This document shows, piece by piece, positions 1 through 12,700 of a stretch of DNA of 64,000 nucleotides. The stretch is from contig JAMPIT010000862.1 of the NCBI GenBank assembly GCA_026261815.1, positions 310,001 to 374,000 on the forward strand, given 5' to 3'. A program made the translations under genes and the position numbers. The notes beneath the pieces were generated by a model, which did no database searches, was not told the DNA's origin, and saw only the letters and a program-made list of their open reading frames with translations. Each line of letters starts with the position of its first letter. Position 1 is the stretch's first letter. The stretch is from Monarcha castaneiventris obscurior (Eukaryota; Chordata; Aves; Passeriformes; Monarchidae).

Positions 1-723
1 CTTGAAGACCTCATTACAATGCCATCAGCCAGGAGTGTTAGCTGCCAACTGTACTCGGCTGTCGGATAGCTTCTCACAAATTGGGCAATGTCCCAGCAAA
101 ACTTAAAAATGGGTGAGTTGATTGGCATATATCAAACTCTTAACCTGACCTGTTCTCTGTAACTGGCAAGTACAGATTGTAAATCTTCTGGTCCTTGCAT
201 ATTCCCTGTGGCTTCTGCAAGATGGCATTGGGAGTCTTGTACTGGCTTCTGTTAGTGCAGGGACTCAAGTGCTTAGCTAGCTGTTAGTGAGGGGGAAGGG
301 AGAGGATTAAGTTAAGATCGGGTGTTTTGTCCCTTGCAGAGGTTTAGGTGTTCCAGAGGTAAAAAATCTGCTATTGTGTTTGAGCTGAGTTTTCTCAACT
401 GTGAGAAAAGAGCCTGAGTGCTGAGTGGAACTGGTGGACGAAACTGTGCTGTTCTCAATAGCTCTGAGTGCTTGAGACTCAAAAACTGTGCACATTTACT
501 CTTCAGTGACTGAAAAGTTGTGCAGCCACTGAAATGCAGTGGTGTTGCTTTGTGGATGATCTTGAAACACAGCAGAGTAGCATTGTGTTTTAATATTTTG
601 TGTAGTGTTGTCAGCTGGCTCTGAGGAAAATGTAGTAAGTGTGGAAGCCTGCTAAAACATTACATGTTAGAAAAAAGACATCTCCTCCCTGGTTTTACAT
701 AAGTTTTTCCTTTTGTTTTGTAG

Positions 724-3700
724 ACTTCTCCTTGCTGGATAGGTGGAAACAATGAGCCATTGACCGGGTTTACATGGAGAGGTGGATGTGAACGGGAAAC
801 GACTGGCATTCAGATTTGGAGTGAAGTGTTTGTAATTGATAAACCTAATGGAACAAAGGTGAGTGCTTGACTTACCTTGATTTACCCAAGGTCTGTCTTG
901 GAGGTGGTGTGGGTTTTTTGATTTGGTTTGGTTTTGTGCTGGTGGGTTTTTTGGATGATTTGTTTTTTTTTTTTTTAAACAAAACAGAAAGGCTGTGGAT
1001 GCCCCATCCTGGGAGGTGTTCCCGGTCAGGTTCAGTGGGGATCTGAGCAACCTGGTCTAGTGAAAAGTGTCCCTGACTAATGGGAGCAAGATGATTTTCA
1101 GAGGTTCCTTTCAGCCTCATAAACACATCAGTGTTTATGATTCTAAAACTTAAATAGGTGTAGAGGCTTTTACCTCTGTGTACACCTTTAATGTCATGGG
1201 TTTCATGGTGGCGCTCGGAACATGGGTTGCTTTCCTTCGCACTGAGTAGCTGTGTAATGTATGTGGAAACTGTGTATCAGTGTAAGGACGGAGATTGGGT
1301 CTTACAAGCCAGCAGAAAAATTCAACAATAGTCTCATTCTGAGAGTACTTTGTTTTGGCAAAGTCTGCCCCATCTGGGCTGATGGGTGGGTTATCCTGGG
1401 ACTGTTGTAAACTGTAATGGCTATAAATACCATCTACAGACAAATGCTGTGGTGAAAAGCTCTGTAACAAACACTGTTCTTTGAAGGGTGAGAATATGTT
1501 TTAGCTTCTATCTGTGTTCTAGTGAAATGTAGTGCGTGGCTGTAAGTACTTTAGTGTGTGGAAGCTGGTCCTTCCATATAATTTTGACAGGTAGCCTATA
1601 AAAAAGGACTAAGTCTAACAGTGGGAGAAAAAAGCACTAACTTGATTCTTTAACTCTTAAGTCAGTTTAACTACAAAGTTTAGTCAGAGGTGTTTATGCT
1701 GAAACAAAGTGTTAATGTCATTAATAAATATTTACTCTACAGTAGTGGTGGTGATCTTGAGCTATTCATGTTCTGAACCATCAGTTCTCGGTTATTTAAA
1801 TTTCATACCCTTTGCATGTGCAAAGGAAACATCTGAAGCCCAGTCCATGGGACATGGATATTTAGTAGCTTAGTGGTGTGCAGGAAGTTTTAACAAATTT
1901 CACAGCTAACCAAACATTTCTCTGGTTAAAAGCCCTGTTACATTGTGTGGATCTGTTAATTCTTTGGGAACAAATCACTCACTTGTTATTGCTTATCATT
2001 GGGAAAGAGAAGGGAATTGTAGCAGATCCCGACGATGGGAGTTGGACTGAAACTTTTTTTCATTAATATCACTTCCTTCCTTGTCGTTCCAGCAGACAGT
2101 CAGTATCAATTACCTTGTTTTCTGCTGAAAATAGTTATTTTAAGATGCATTTTTATATACTTACAAGTAACCATCTTACTCTTAGCTCTAATGAGCTATG
2201 CTAGATCTGCAGCTGAGGTTTCCAGTGAAGGAGAGCTGTCAGTTGCTCTGCACTGCACCCTCACTGGGCCAAGGAGGGCTATTTTTGTGGGAGAAGGTAG
2301 CTGGGCAAGGCCAGGGACTTCAGGCTGCTGCCAGGGCCCTGTGGCTGCTGCTTACTCAGCTGTGGGTGTGTGTAGTCACGTGTGCAGGGAGCTGGCTGAG
2401 GTTTAATCAGCAGGCATAGGGGCAGAGACTGGCTCTGCTTGAAATAGAACTTAGCCCAGTGGCCTGGACTATGAAAGTGTCCATGATCTGTTTAACTGCT
2501 GCTGTTCTTTCAAACTCTCCAGGTTGCTGTACTACTCATGGATACCCAAGGTGCCTTTGATAGCCAATCCACTATCAAAGACTGTGCGACGGTTTTTGCC
2601 CTGAGCACCATGACGAGCTCTGTCCAGGTGAGAATAGCTGTGCTGGCAAATAATGGCAGAAACCTCTATCCTGAACATGCTAAGAACATCTCTCGAGCCA
2701 CACTCAGAAAGTTCACCTGCATATCTTCCTCCAACTCTGATTTAAAATTCCATGCTTTGTCTTATTTTCAGTGTGGGACATAAACTACCCAAGTTTCTTG
2801 GTGGAATCGAGGTTATGCAAGGCCAGGCTGAATTAAATTGCTGACAGAACTGGGAAATCCCCTTCCCCCACACCAAGATGTCAAAGTAGCAGCAACTGCT
2901 TCATTACAGATCTGTTACAGAATATTTTTTAAGGCTTTAGATACAGTTTGGGGTGACATTACGCTGTGATCAGCCAAACTTAAAATGGCTGCTTCTGTCT
3001 CAGTGTCAGTTAAACTCTTGACAATTGTGCTATACTCAAAACTACTTCTAAGCTTGTGCCTTAAAAGTGCCAAAAGTGAGCAGGTTTTTGAGGGGTGAGA
3101 AGTGACTTTCTTCAGACATGCTACGACATAAAAGGAACAGGAGTATGTGGAGCACTACTTCTGTCCTGTGGAGTTGGCTCTGGTGGATTGTCTTTGAATA
3201 AGGTGACTTTTGTTTGAGATGTGTTCTGTGACACCTTTCTGCTTGCTCACTTTTGGGTAGTCACACTTTTTCTGGAGGGAGCAAAAATACTCAGTGTGTG
3301 AAGGAGGCTATATGAATGTAAGACAGTGGTTTCATGTGCCACTGTAATTCTCTGACTGTCTCTTGCAGGTATACAACTTGTCTCAGAATATTCAGGAAGA
3401 TGACCTTCAACATTTGCAGGTAGGAATATGGTGAATTTATGTTAAGCTGCTTCTGAACTGAAAGTCTTCACGGTGTTGTAGAAGTTACTACTCATGTAAC
3501 TTGAGAACTGTTTGCTACTTCATGTAAAACATTGAATTTGACCTGATACTAAAACAGGTACTGTCTGTAAAAACTGTGTTTGCATCAACTCCGTGATGCC
3601 TCTGCTGTGCCAACGTAGAGTTAAAATAGTACAGGGCTTCTAGTCTGGCTGATTCTTTTAAAGTCTCTTCTCTGTATTGCAAGTCCTGAAATACCCAAAA

Positions 3701-6700
3701 AAATGAGAAAGGAAAATTATTTATGGAAATACTTAATAGTGAAATTCCAATGTTTCCCATTTTTCCTAAAATAGGAAAATGGATGTTATTTCATAACCAG
3801 TTTGTAAGGAAGTGTTGGAGCTTGGGTTAGGCTGGGAGTCTTCTGCCCAGAAGCCATCTCTGGTTTTTCAGCTGAGAAACTTCTGCAGAGTTTTATTTCT
3901 GCTTAGAAATAAAAGCAGGAAAATGTTGTCTTCTCTTCACCATGGGGTTTTTATCCTCTAATGGAACATTGTGGTCAAAGGTCACCGAATTCTGGCTTCA
4001 TGTGAATGGTGCAAGAACCTTATCTCCTTAACTTAAAACCTGTAGCTTTAGAGAATAGCTTGTGTATTGCCAAATGCCAAGGCTGTGACCTTGTCACAGC
4101 TTAAAACTGTTCTGTGTCTTCAGTGCTACAACAGACCGGCTGCCAATGCTGGAAGTAAAAGAGCACTAACTAAACTTAGTCTTGTGGAGCTGTTCTCAAT
4201 AAACAGGGTTGTGTCACTGGTCCGATGCCCCCCCACACCCCAAAAAACCCAGCCAAGCACTGAAAACAAAAATATCCTTAAGTAGTTATTTGAAAACCTA
4301 GAGACTTTGGTCCTTTAACAGCCTCAGTGTCATCTGAATAAAATAATCTGTTTCTGTTATACTAGAGGGTGAGATTTGAGGGAAGGAAGGGAAGGATGAT
4401 AAATACAAACACTGGGTAGGGGACACCAACGCATTTAAAGTTGCAGCAAGGAATCATGGTCTGAGGGAAGGAAGTTCTGAATTTCTGTTTTAACAGGAAT
4501 TTGGGTAATTGTGAAATACTGTTAGTCTCTGACTGCCTTTTGCATTTAGCAGGGAAATGAATGAGGTAAAGAGTTTGGGTCAAAGAAGCCAGACTTGTGG
4601 GTGCTTGGCCACTTCACAGCTGCTTTTGCTCAGGGTGACAAGGGCTTGGAAGTTAAATTGTGTTAAATTAGTCTTGTAAGTTCTCAGGTGCTCTTGTGAT
4701 CAACACAGGAACTGTCCTTTGAGCCATGATTTCTCTGAGATGCTCCAGGAGTTAGTTTAATGCAGAACAATGATTGCCTGGTACTGGAGAATTCTGGTGT
4801 TCTTCCATCATCTCTACCTCCAAGATCTGTAAGAAGGCTGGCATGGATCGATCCCTGCCAGTGTTGACCTCTGCTGAAACAGCCAGCACAGTCTGTAATT
4901 CCTGTTTTTGTGGGTGGTTTGGCCTGCTCAAGCCAGCGAGGAATGCTGCTGCTGCTGGTGTTAAAGATGGTGAAAGCAACAAGAGGAAGACAGCTGAACC
5001 TGCCTTTATACTGGAGGGAAGGAACAATTATTAGTTAAGGTCATGGGCTGAAGCAGAGATCTGAGAAGCTGCTGAACTTGGTTTGTATTTAAATGTCTGG
5101 TATATTGGCTAGAGCCAAGTTCCCTGGGATTTCCAGGAATAAACCTTTTGTGGGAAGTAAGGGGCAAATGTTAGACAGGCTTACCTCCTTAGCCTAGGAA
5201 GCAAGTGTTGGAAGCTGGCTTGGTGAGAGATGCAGCCAGCTTTTCTCTGAGAATAGCCCACGAGCCACCCACTTAGAGCTGCAGTGTGTTGACAGTTCAG
5301 GAATGGCACTGGGAAGCCAGTGGGAATCATGTCTCCTACCTGAATCTCCTACCTGGTTGGTATACTCATTATCGAGGTTTATTTGCTGTTCTCAACCTAT
5401 AGTAAGATAGAAGATTGAATGCTTTTATTTTTTAGTGACATAATAGAATGTTTTATAGTAGAAAAATATGTTTTCTGTATGGCACACCCTTACGCTGTTC
5501 TTTCTCTCAGTTGTTTACAGAATATGGAAGACTAGCTATGGAAGAAATTTACCAAAAGCCGTTTCAGGTAACTATGTGTTAAATGGATTTAAGCAGTTGA
5601 ATGTGTAGAAAATGAGCTCAGGATAATTTCTGAAGATAAATTAGTTGGGCTGAAGGTAACCAGTTCTTGGCAAGACTAATTTTCCTTCACTATTGCCACA
5701 TGGGTTTGCAAAAACCCAATGGAAAAATGCTGAAGAGGAACACATTTTGGGCAAGTATAGCTTTCTGCTTGACTTATGAGGTGTAAAAGGAATCAAAATG
5801 TCAAGTGATGTGCAGGTGTTAAGGAGAAAAATTTTGTGCTGCCTTCTTATTTATTACTCTGAGATATGGTTGGTCTTTGCTGGTGGTAGATGGTTCTAAG
5901 AAAAGGTCCTGTTTGGTGGTGGCTTTTTTGTTTGGTTGGTTTTTTAAACAAGCAAACACCTGCACCACAGAACTACATGGCTGCTTAATTTAGAGCAGCC
6001 AAATATACCAAAAAACTTACATAGTACCCTTACTTGTAATCTGTAATATATTTAGTTTTAGAGCAGCCAAATACTTAAAATAATCACACATGTGATAGAA
6101 TTTTTGACCTTAGGAAAGATGCAAACCATTCACTGCTGTTGTTCTTCCTGTTGCAGACATTAATGTTCTTAATTAGAGATTGGAGTTATCCTTATGAACA
6201 TGCATATGGCTTGGAAGGAGGAAAAAAGTTCCTAGAGAAAAGATTGCAGGTAAGTTATCTCCAGTAGTCCTGTTCTGATCTTCTAAGCGACACCTTGCTG
6301 TCAAGGCAATGGTGCAGCATGAGCTGGCTCCTTGTGCTAATAAAATACATTTGTGGTGTTTCCACTCATATGCAAAGTTGACATTATTAGGTTTGAGAAC
6401 AAAAGCTTAAACGCTTCCGTGCTCTTACTGCTTTTAAGATGATGGTTAATCTTGATTGCAGTGCTGCAAAACTGGTAGCAGTTCATACTGCCTTTATTTC
6501 CCTTCAGGTAAAGCAAAACCAACATGAAGAGCTACAGAATGTAAGGAAGCATATTCACTCCTGTTTCAGTAATCTTGGGTGTTTCCTGTTGCCCCACCCT
6601 GGTCTTAAAGTTGCAACTAATCCAAATTTTGATGGGAGATTGAATGGTAGGAAGCTTTTCATTTTGTGTTTCTTAATTCAGATCACTGAGATTGTTTTCT

Positions 6701-9700
6701 TTTATGATGGAAGTTAAGCACTGTAATGGTTAGCTATTGAAATGCCTGACTGGAAAATAAAAGGCTAAAAGGTGAAACTGCAGAATTTAGAAATGTGCAT
6801 TGTGTGCTCTTTTTAGTGGTTTAAAGGCAAAGGAATTAAGCAGGCAGAGGGAGTGGATATCTTTGTGTCTGGCTGTTCATTGCAATCTGATAACTTGAGA
6901 CATGCTTAAAGGTCATTAAATAGAGATTCCAAAGATAACTGAGGGCTCCAGAGGGCAGAATTTGCAAGATTAAAAGACTCCACTTTCTTGAAAGGCTTTT
7001 CTCTAAAAACTTGCTGAACCACAGGTCAGCTCTAAAATGGCTGAAATAAAAGCCGTAGGGTTCTGCTACTGCAGAATGAGAGGCAGTCAGGATTCCTTCC
7101 ATGGATGCCTGTCCCCCAACAGAGGGAATGCCCCAGAATGGCAAAGGCTTATATAAAAGTGAGTTGCCAACTCCTGCTGTGCTGAGGGTACAGACCTGTG
7201 GGGTCATTGTGCATTGCTGTAATTGGGGAAATGCACTTTAAATATTCAAAGGACAAGGGAGCCTTGTTCTCCCTCTGAATTTAAGATTGGTAGATTAAGA
7301 GTAGGTAGAACTTACTAAAGCTATATTATATATGTAGGCTTTTAAATACCTTAAAAATGCAGTTCAGTGTTGTGACGCTGTGTATTTAGAAGGATCGTGA
7401 GCTGTCGGTGTTCCTTTAGGAGATACAAGATTGAAAACTAACAACTTTTTTTTCTCCTGGAATTGATTGAATTTTACTAGATATAGATGAGGATTTTAAG
7501 AATGAACTGCGGAATTTGGTGCCGTTACTGCTTGCCCCTGAAAACTTGGTAGAAAAAGAGATTAGTGGATCCAAGGTGACCTGTAGAGATCTTGTAGAAT
7601 ACTTCAAGGTAAGCAAACTCATACTAATTATTTCTGTTAATAGCTTGAAAGACAGTATTCTAATTTTAGGCCATGTTGTTCCCAGAGAAGATAAGATATC
7701 TAGGCTGACACTCACTGATCAGCTCAATTTTACTTTCATTTCATTACTCTGACTTTCCAGAACTGGCACACTACTTCCTAACAGTACAGCTCTTAGCAAG
7801 CTACTGTTAGCAAAATTTGTGGGTTGATGATTTTTATTTTTCTCTCTGTGAATTGGCTGAAATAGCTCCAGCTTTTATTAGATTTTTTTTTTCCCTACTT
7901 TGAAATCTCAGTTTTTTTTTTTTTTGTTTGGTTATTTTAAATTAAAGTAGGTCTCATGCAGTTTTTACAGATAGAAAACCAGCTCTTAAACTGCTAGGTA
8001 TGCAGTGAAAACTTCAGATACTCCCCTCTGGATTTTTAACATGCAAGGAAGGTGCTTGCTAAACACTTGCATGTGTAGCACCACTATGCTCTGAAGTATT
8101 TATGTATGATACTCACAGCTGTTAGTCTTGAGCTTTTTTGGTATCATGGTGACACCAGCAGAAATGTGATAACATAATCTCTCCATCACCAGGGATTGGT
8201 CTGGTGTGTATAGCTTTTTTTTTTTTTTTTTAAATTGGAATGACTTAGACAGTTGGCTTGGTAAGAATGATGCCACTGTCTCCTAAAGACAGGAATTTTG
8301 CTTTGCTACTTTTGGGGTAGAAAAGTTTTAGGCTGATGTCAAGAAGCAAGCTATGCAATGAAGTAATCTGAGACCAGAACTCATTTAACTTCACTTGTGA
8401 AATGAAGTAATTTCTTTAAAGGAAAGACATGATACGGGATGCAGAAGTGATGGCTGTTCTGACAAGTATAAAATCAACAGTGGAGCTCAGAGATTCAGTC
8501 TCTGTTTACATGGTTGCACACTGCTTTTTGCTTCAGTTTTTCTCTAGTAGGACCCACTCAGGTACAGTGCAGGGAGTGCATGTTCAGCAGCAGTTTAGAA
8601 AGGACTGCATCCTAAAAACCAAGTGTAAAGCCTCTGTTGGAAAGCTGATTGCCATCCTGTATCCAGTCGGGGAGCAGTCCTGTGGGGTGCTGCAGAAATG
8701 CCATGCTTATGTAACTAAAGAGGACTGCTCCCTTGGGACTGTGCATCTGAAGCTGAGGTTGCAAGGCCTGAGTTGGGAACTGTAGGGCTTTTACTTGGAG
8801 GAAATAGCTGCAGAAGCTAGGAGGTGTCAAGGGAACGGAGTCCTGCATAGCTCTATATGTTTTTGTAGGTTGCTCTACAACCTAGAGCATTGGGTACATG
8901 GGGACCCTGATAACCTTGTTCTCCTTGGAGCAAAAAATCCTTGGGCCTGAGGCTTGTAGACAAGGCAGGGAGGAAGGCAGTGGGAGTGTGGAGAGTGAAG
9001 GTAGACCCCCCTCGAGGGGCTGAGAGTGGCCTTGCTGGTGTAGCTTACACAGCTTGTCCAAAGCACTGGAATGTCCAAGGCAGTGCTGCTGCCTGCTGTG
9101 CCCCACTTACCTGTCCCCAGGAGCTGTGCCATGGGCCAGCTTGTGGGCTGGAGAAGAAATGAAGTGTGTGTTCTCTTCCAGCCCTCTGGAACCCTGGGAA
9201 GAGAAAGGACACCTGAGGATAAGTGGGGTGGGGCACAGAGGGATAGGATGCCTGCTTAGCTTCCGGAAGTGTTTTGCCTGCTCAGCTCTGTCTGCATTAA
9301 ATGCCTTGATCTGGTTTTTTCCTCCTACACTTCAGTAGATCAAGGCATGTGGGGAAATGTAAGTATTGGTTCTCCCAGTGCTGGGGTAAGTTTGGGCAGA
9401 CCTCTTGCCAGAAAGGCTGGGATAGTCATCTCCACTCTTTTGTTATGGATGAAGAGTCCCTGTTTAGCAATGACTTTATGTATTAGAGGGAGCAGACACC
9501 TGCTGCCAAACCTGTCACTTCTTGAGACAGAGGTGATGTCTCCTCAGGGTGCTCTACTGTCATGCTGGTCCCCAGTCTTGGGCACAGGAAAGTGAAGGGG
9601 AAAAAATGCCAGACTTGTAAGAAGAAATTTTCATGATTTAATATTTAGCACTAGTACAGAGAAATATTCTGAGCTCTATCTTTGTATTATCCCTTATTTC

Positions 9701-12700
9701 TTATTCTCCTTAAACATAGATGTTTAGAAAAATAAACCTTTTCTTTTCCCCCTCACATTTAGGCTTACATTAAAATCTATCAAGGAGAGGAGCTACCTCA
9801 TCCAAAATCTATGCTGCAGGTATTTTATTTTTCTTTCGAATAGTCTGGTTAGATGATGTGTACTTTGTAAGTTCTTTGCAATTGAAGAATCATGACTGCT
9901 GTGGGCCTGAAGCTCCCCCACACAGCTGTAGTTCTTGAAGGATCTGTGTGCTTTGAAAGGCACCTGAACTGTGATGGTTGGGTACTTTTCCCTCAGTTCC
10001 ATCAACCAAATGAAATGAAATCAAGCAAATGGAGCAGAGGTCTGTCTGGTTGGTTGGGTTTTTTAGCTGCTTTACTCTCTAAGCATGGGTTTCCTGTAAC
10101 TTGCTGTTTGGCTGGGAGATCCAGAAAATGACATCTTTAACTACAGTAATTGTCCCTGACATGACACTGGTAGAAAAGAAGTCTGAAGTTCTTAACAAAA
10201 TTGACAATTACCATTGATGCCAAAACTGTACAACTATAATGCAGAAGTAACACCAGCTTCCTTCTTTCCTCTTGGGTAGTGGGAGTAATCCAGTACCAGC
10301 ATTAATATCTAATAGTTTTGTGACCCTTACTTGCTTATTAACAGTAGAGCATTCAGAGAGATTGCTCATGATGAACAGCCTGTACAAGCAAGCTGAGGTT
10401 TGTTTGCAGCTGTGCTAGAAAGCTGAAGAAAGGCAGCAATATGTTTTAATGTGTACTGCTAAACTTCACTTATTTTTGTGTGGCCTTGTCCTTGCCATCA
10501 GAACCTCTGGAGGTTTTGGGGGTATGTTGGGAGCGTAATGCTGTGTGTAACCTGGAAATGCTGTGATGACAGAGGATGCTTTGTGTTTTCTAGGCAACAG
10601 CTGAGGCGAACAATCTTGCTGCTGTGGCAGGAGCAAAGGACTTGTACAGCAAAGGCATGGAGCAGGTACGATGGCACAACCTTTCCTAAACAGCTGCATG
10701 CAGACACAGGCCTTCAGCTTCCATGTTGTACTCTGTGTGTGAACACTTCCATGGGGGAAAGTAGCTCAGGGCCAGGACTTGTGTTTTCTGCACTCTGCTC
10801 TGAGCTGAGGTGGCTGATGCTGGGGCAGTATGAAAATGGATGTGTTTGCAGGGTACACTCCCTGTTAGTTCCCTCCATAGCTCTTGACAGGCATCTCAGA
10901 ATCCTGTGACAGGAAATGCACAACCAGGTGAGCAGACGTTTGTTGTGCCAGGGTTGCACAGTGATGGAATTCTAGTTCTGTAGTCTTTATGCTTCTGAAT
11001 TGTGGCCATTCATTAGCTGTAAAATGCAAGGATTCTGATATTTAAAGAAACCACTTGAAATACAAGAATTACTTCGAAAAAACTGTGTATGTCATTTCCT
11101 TCTTGCTTCTTCTCTTGAAGATAGTGATTTTATATCATTCTAAGCTGAATGCTGGATGGATTTCATACTTCATTGTAGTGGTATGCAAGGTTTTATCATA
11201 GGAAATTCTGGAAACCAGTACCTGTCTCGTAAAGCTCAACAGGATTGTGCTTATTGTGAAACTGTACAACCAGAAAAACCAGTAGGTGTGAGAACATGCT
11301 ACAGATGTAGCTCCCCATTCATTAGGCTAATTGTCGCCTTAATTGCTGAAGTAGCTTTCTATTTTGGAGTTAGAGTAAGACCTAATGCTAGTAGCAGACA
11401 AGCCAGTTCCATTTGTTAGCAGGCTGTTTGGAGAATGTTCTGCTGGTTTAAAGGAACTCCTCTGTTTCCATTTTGGAAAATGTCTTGAAATAGTAAATAT
11501 GTTGTTTATAATACGTGTCAAGTCTGCCTTCCAAACTTGAATCTTCAGTGGTTGTTGAGATACTGTAGTTGTAAGGTTTCTAACTTGGAGCAGGGAATAA
11601 ACAGAAACAGATGTTCTTTTAAACAGACTTTGTTTCCATAGTAATGTTCCCCAGTACTGTATATTTTTATATCACTGTAGAGATATGCACAAATTATGGA
11701 ATAGTTTTTTATCCAGATGTCTCATATGATGTTCTTGATCTGACACAGCTCTGAAACTTCTATTTTTAAAAACAGAAGTGGGAACTCTTTGGATTTAAAA
11801 CTCGATTATGTAAAGGTAGTTCTTACTGCAGCTTCTGAGTTGTCCTTGTGAACCAAAGCCCTCCTTTGCTGAGCATGCATAACCAAAATACTGAAATGTA
11901 AGGAGCAACAGGTGCAGTGTCACAGAGAACAAGGAAACAGTGGCTGTTATTTATGTGATGGCCTCCTGATTTCTCAGTAGCTCCTAGTGTTTAACATGCT
12001 CTGGGCAATGTGGAAAAAACTGTTTTGAAGGATGAGATTAGTAGCCGCTTTCCAGGGCGTTTTGGTGGATGTGGAGGACCATTATTATATATACCATTTC
12101 ATTATGGGGAAAAAGCAGGGATGTGCATGTGGCTGTTGTCCTGTCCTTCTGGGCCTGCCTGAAGAGCAGTAGAAGTGTGAGTTCATTCCTGTGCTGTGGG
12201 TCTGTGTGTGGTTGGACAGGGGAGGCTCCTGCCATGCCGTGATCCAAAGCTGCTTCACTGGCTGGGCCTGGAGCTCGCAGAGCCAAGGGAGCCACAGAAG
12301 GGGGAGGGCAGCAGGGGGCAGATGCTTTCTGTGCAGCAGCAGGCACTCAGGGTGTGATTCCGTGGTCTCTGGTTGCTCCCACAGGTTTGTGGGGGAGATA
12401 AGCCTTACATCGCCCCGTCGGACCTCGAGCGGAAGCACCAGGATTTCCGAGAGAGCGCCATCCGGCAGTTCCGCTCCGTGAAGAAGATGGGAGGGGAGGA
12501 GTTCTGCCGGCGCTACCAGGAGCAACTCGAAGTGGAAATCGACGAGATCTATGCAAACTTTGTGAAGCACAACGATGGCAAAAACATCTTTTATGCTGCT
12601 CGTACCCCTGCCACTCTATTTGCAGTCATGTTTGCCATGTACATAATCTCAGGACTGACTGGGTTCCTTGGCATGAACTCCATAGCTGCCCTGTGTAATC

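Noticed and set aside
12085..12570. 161-codon minus-strand open frame
   Set aside because: It is antisense to the large ATL2 exon and its flank.
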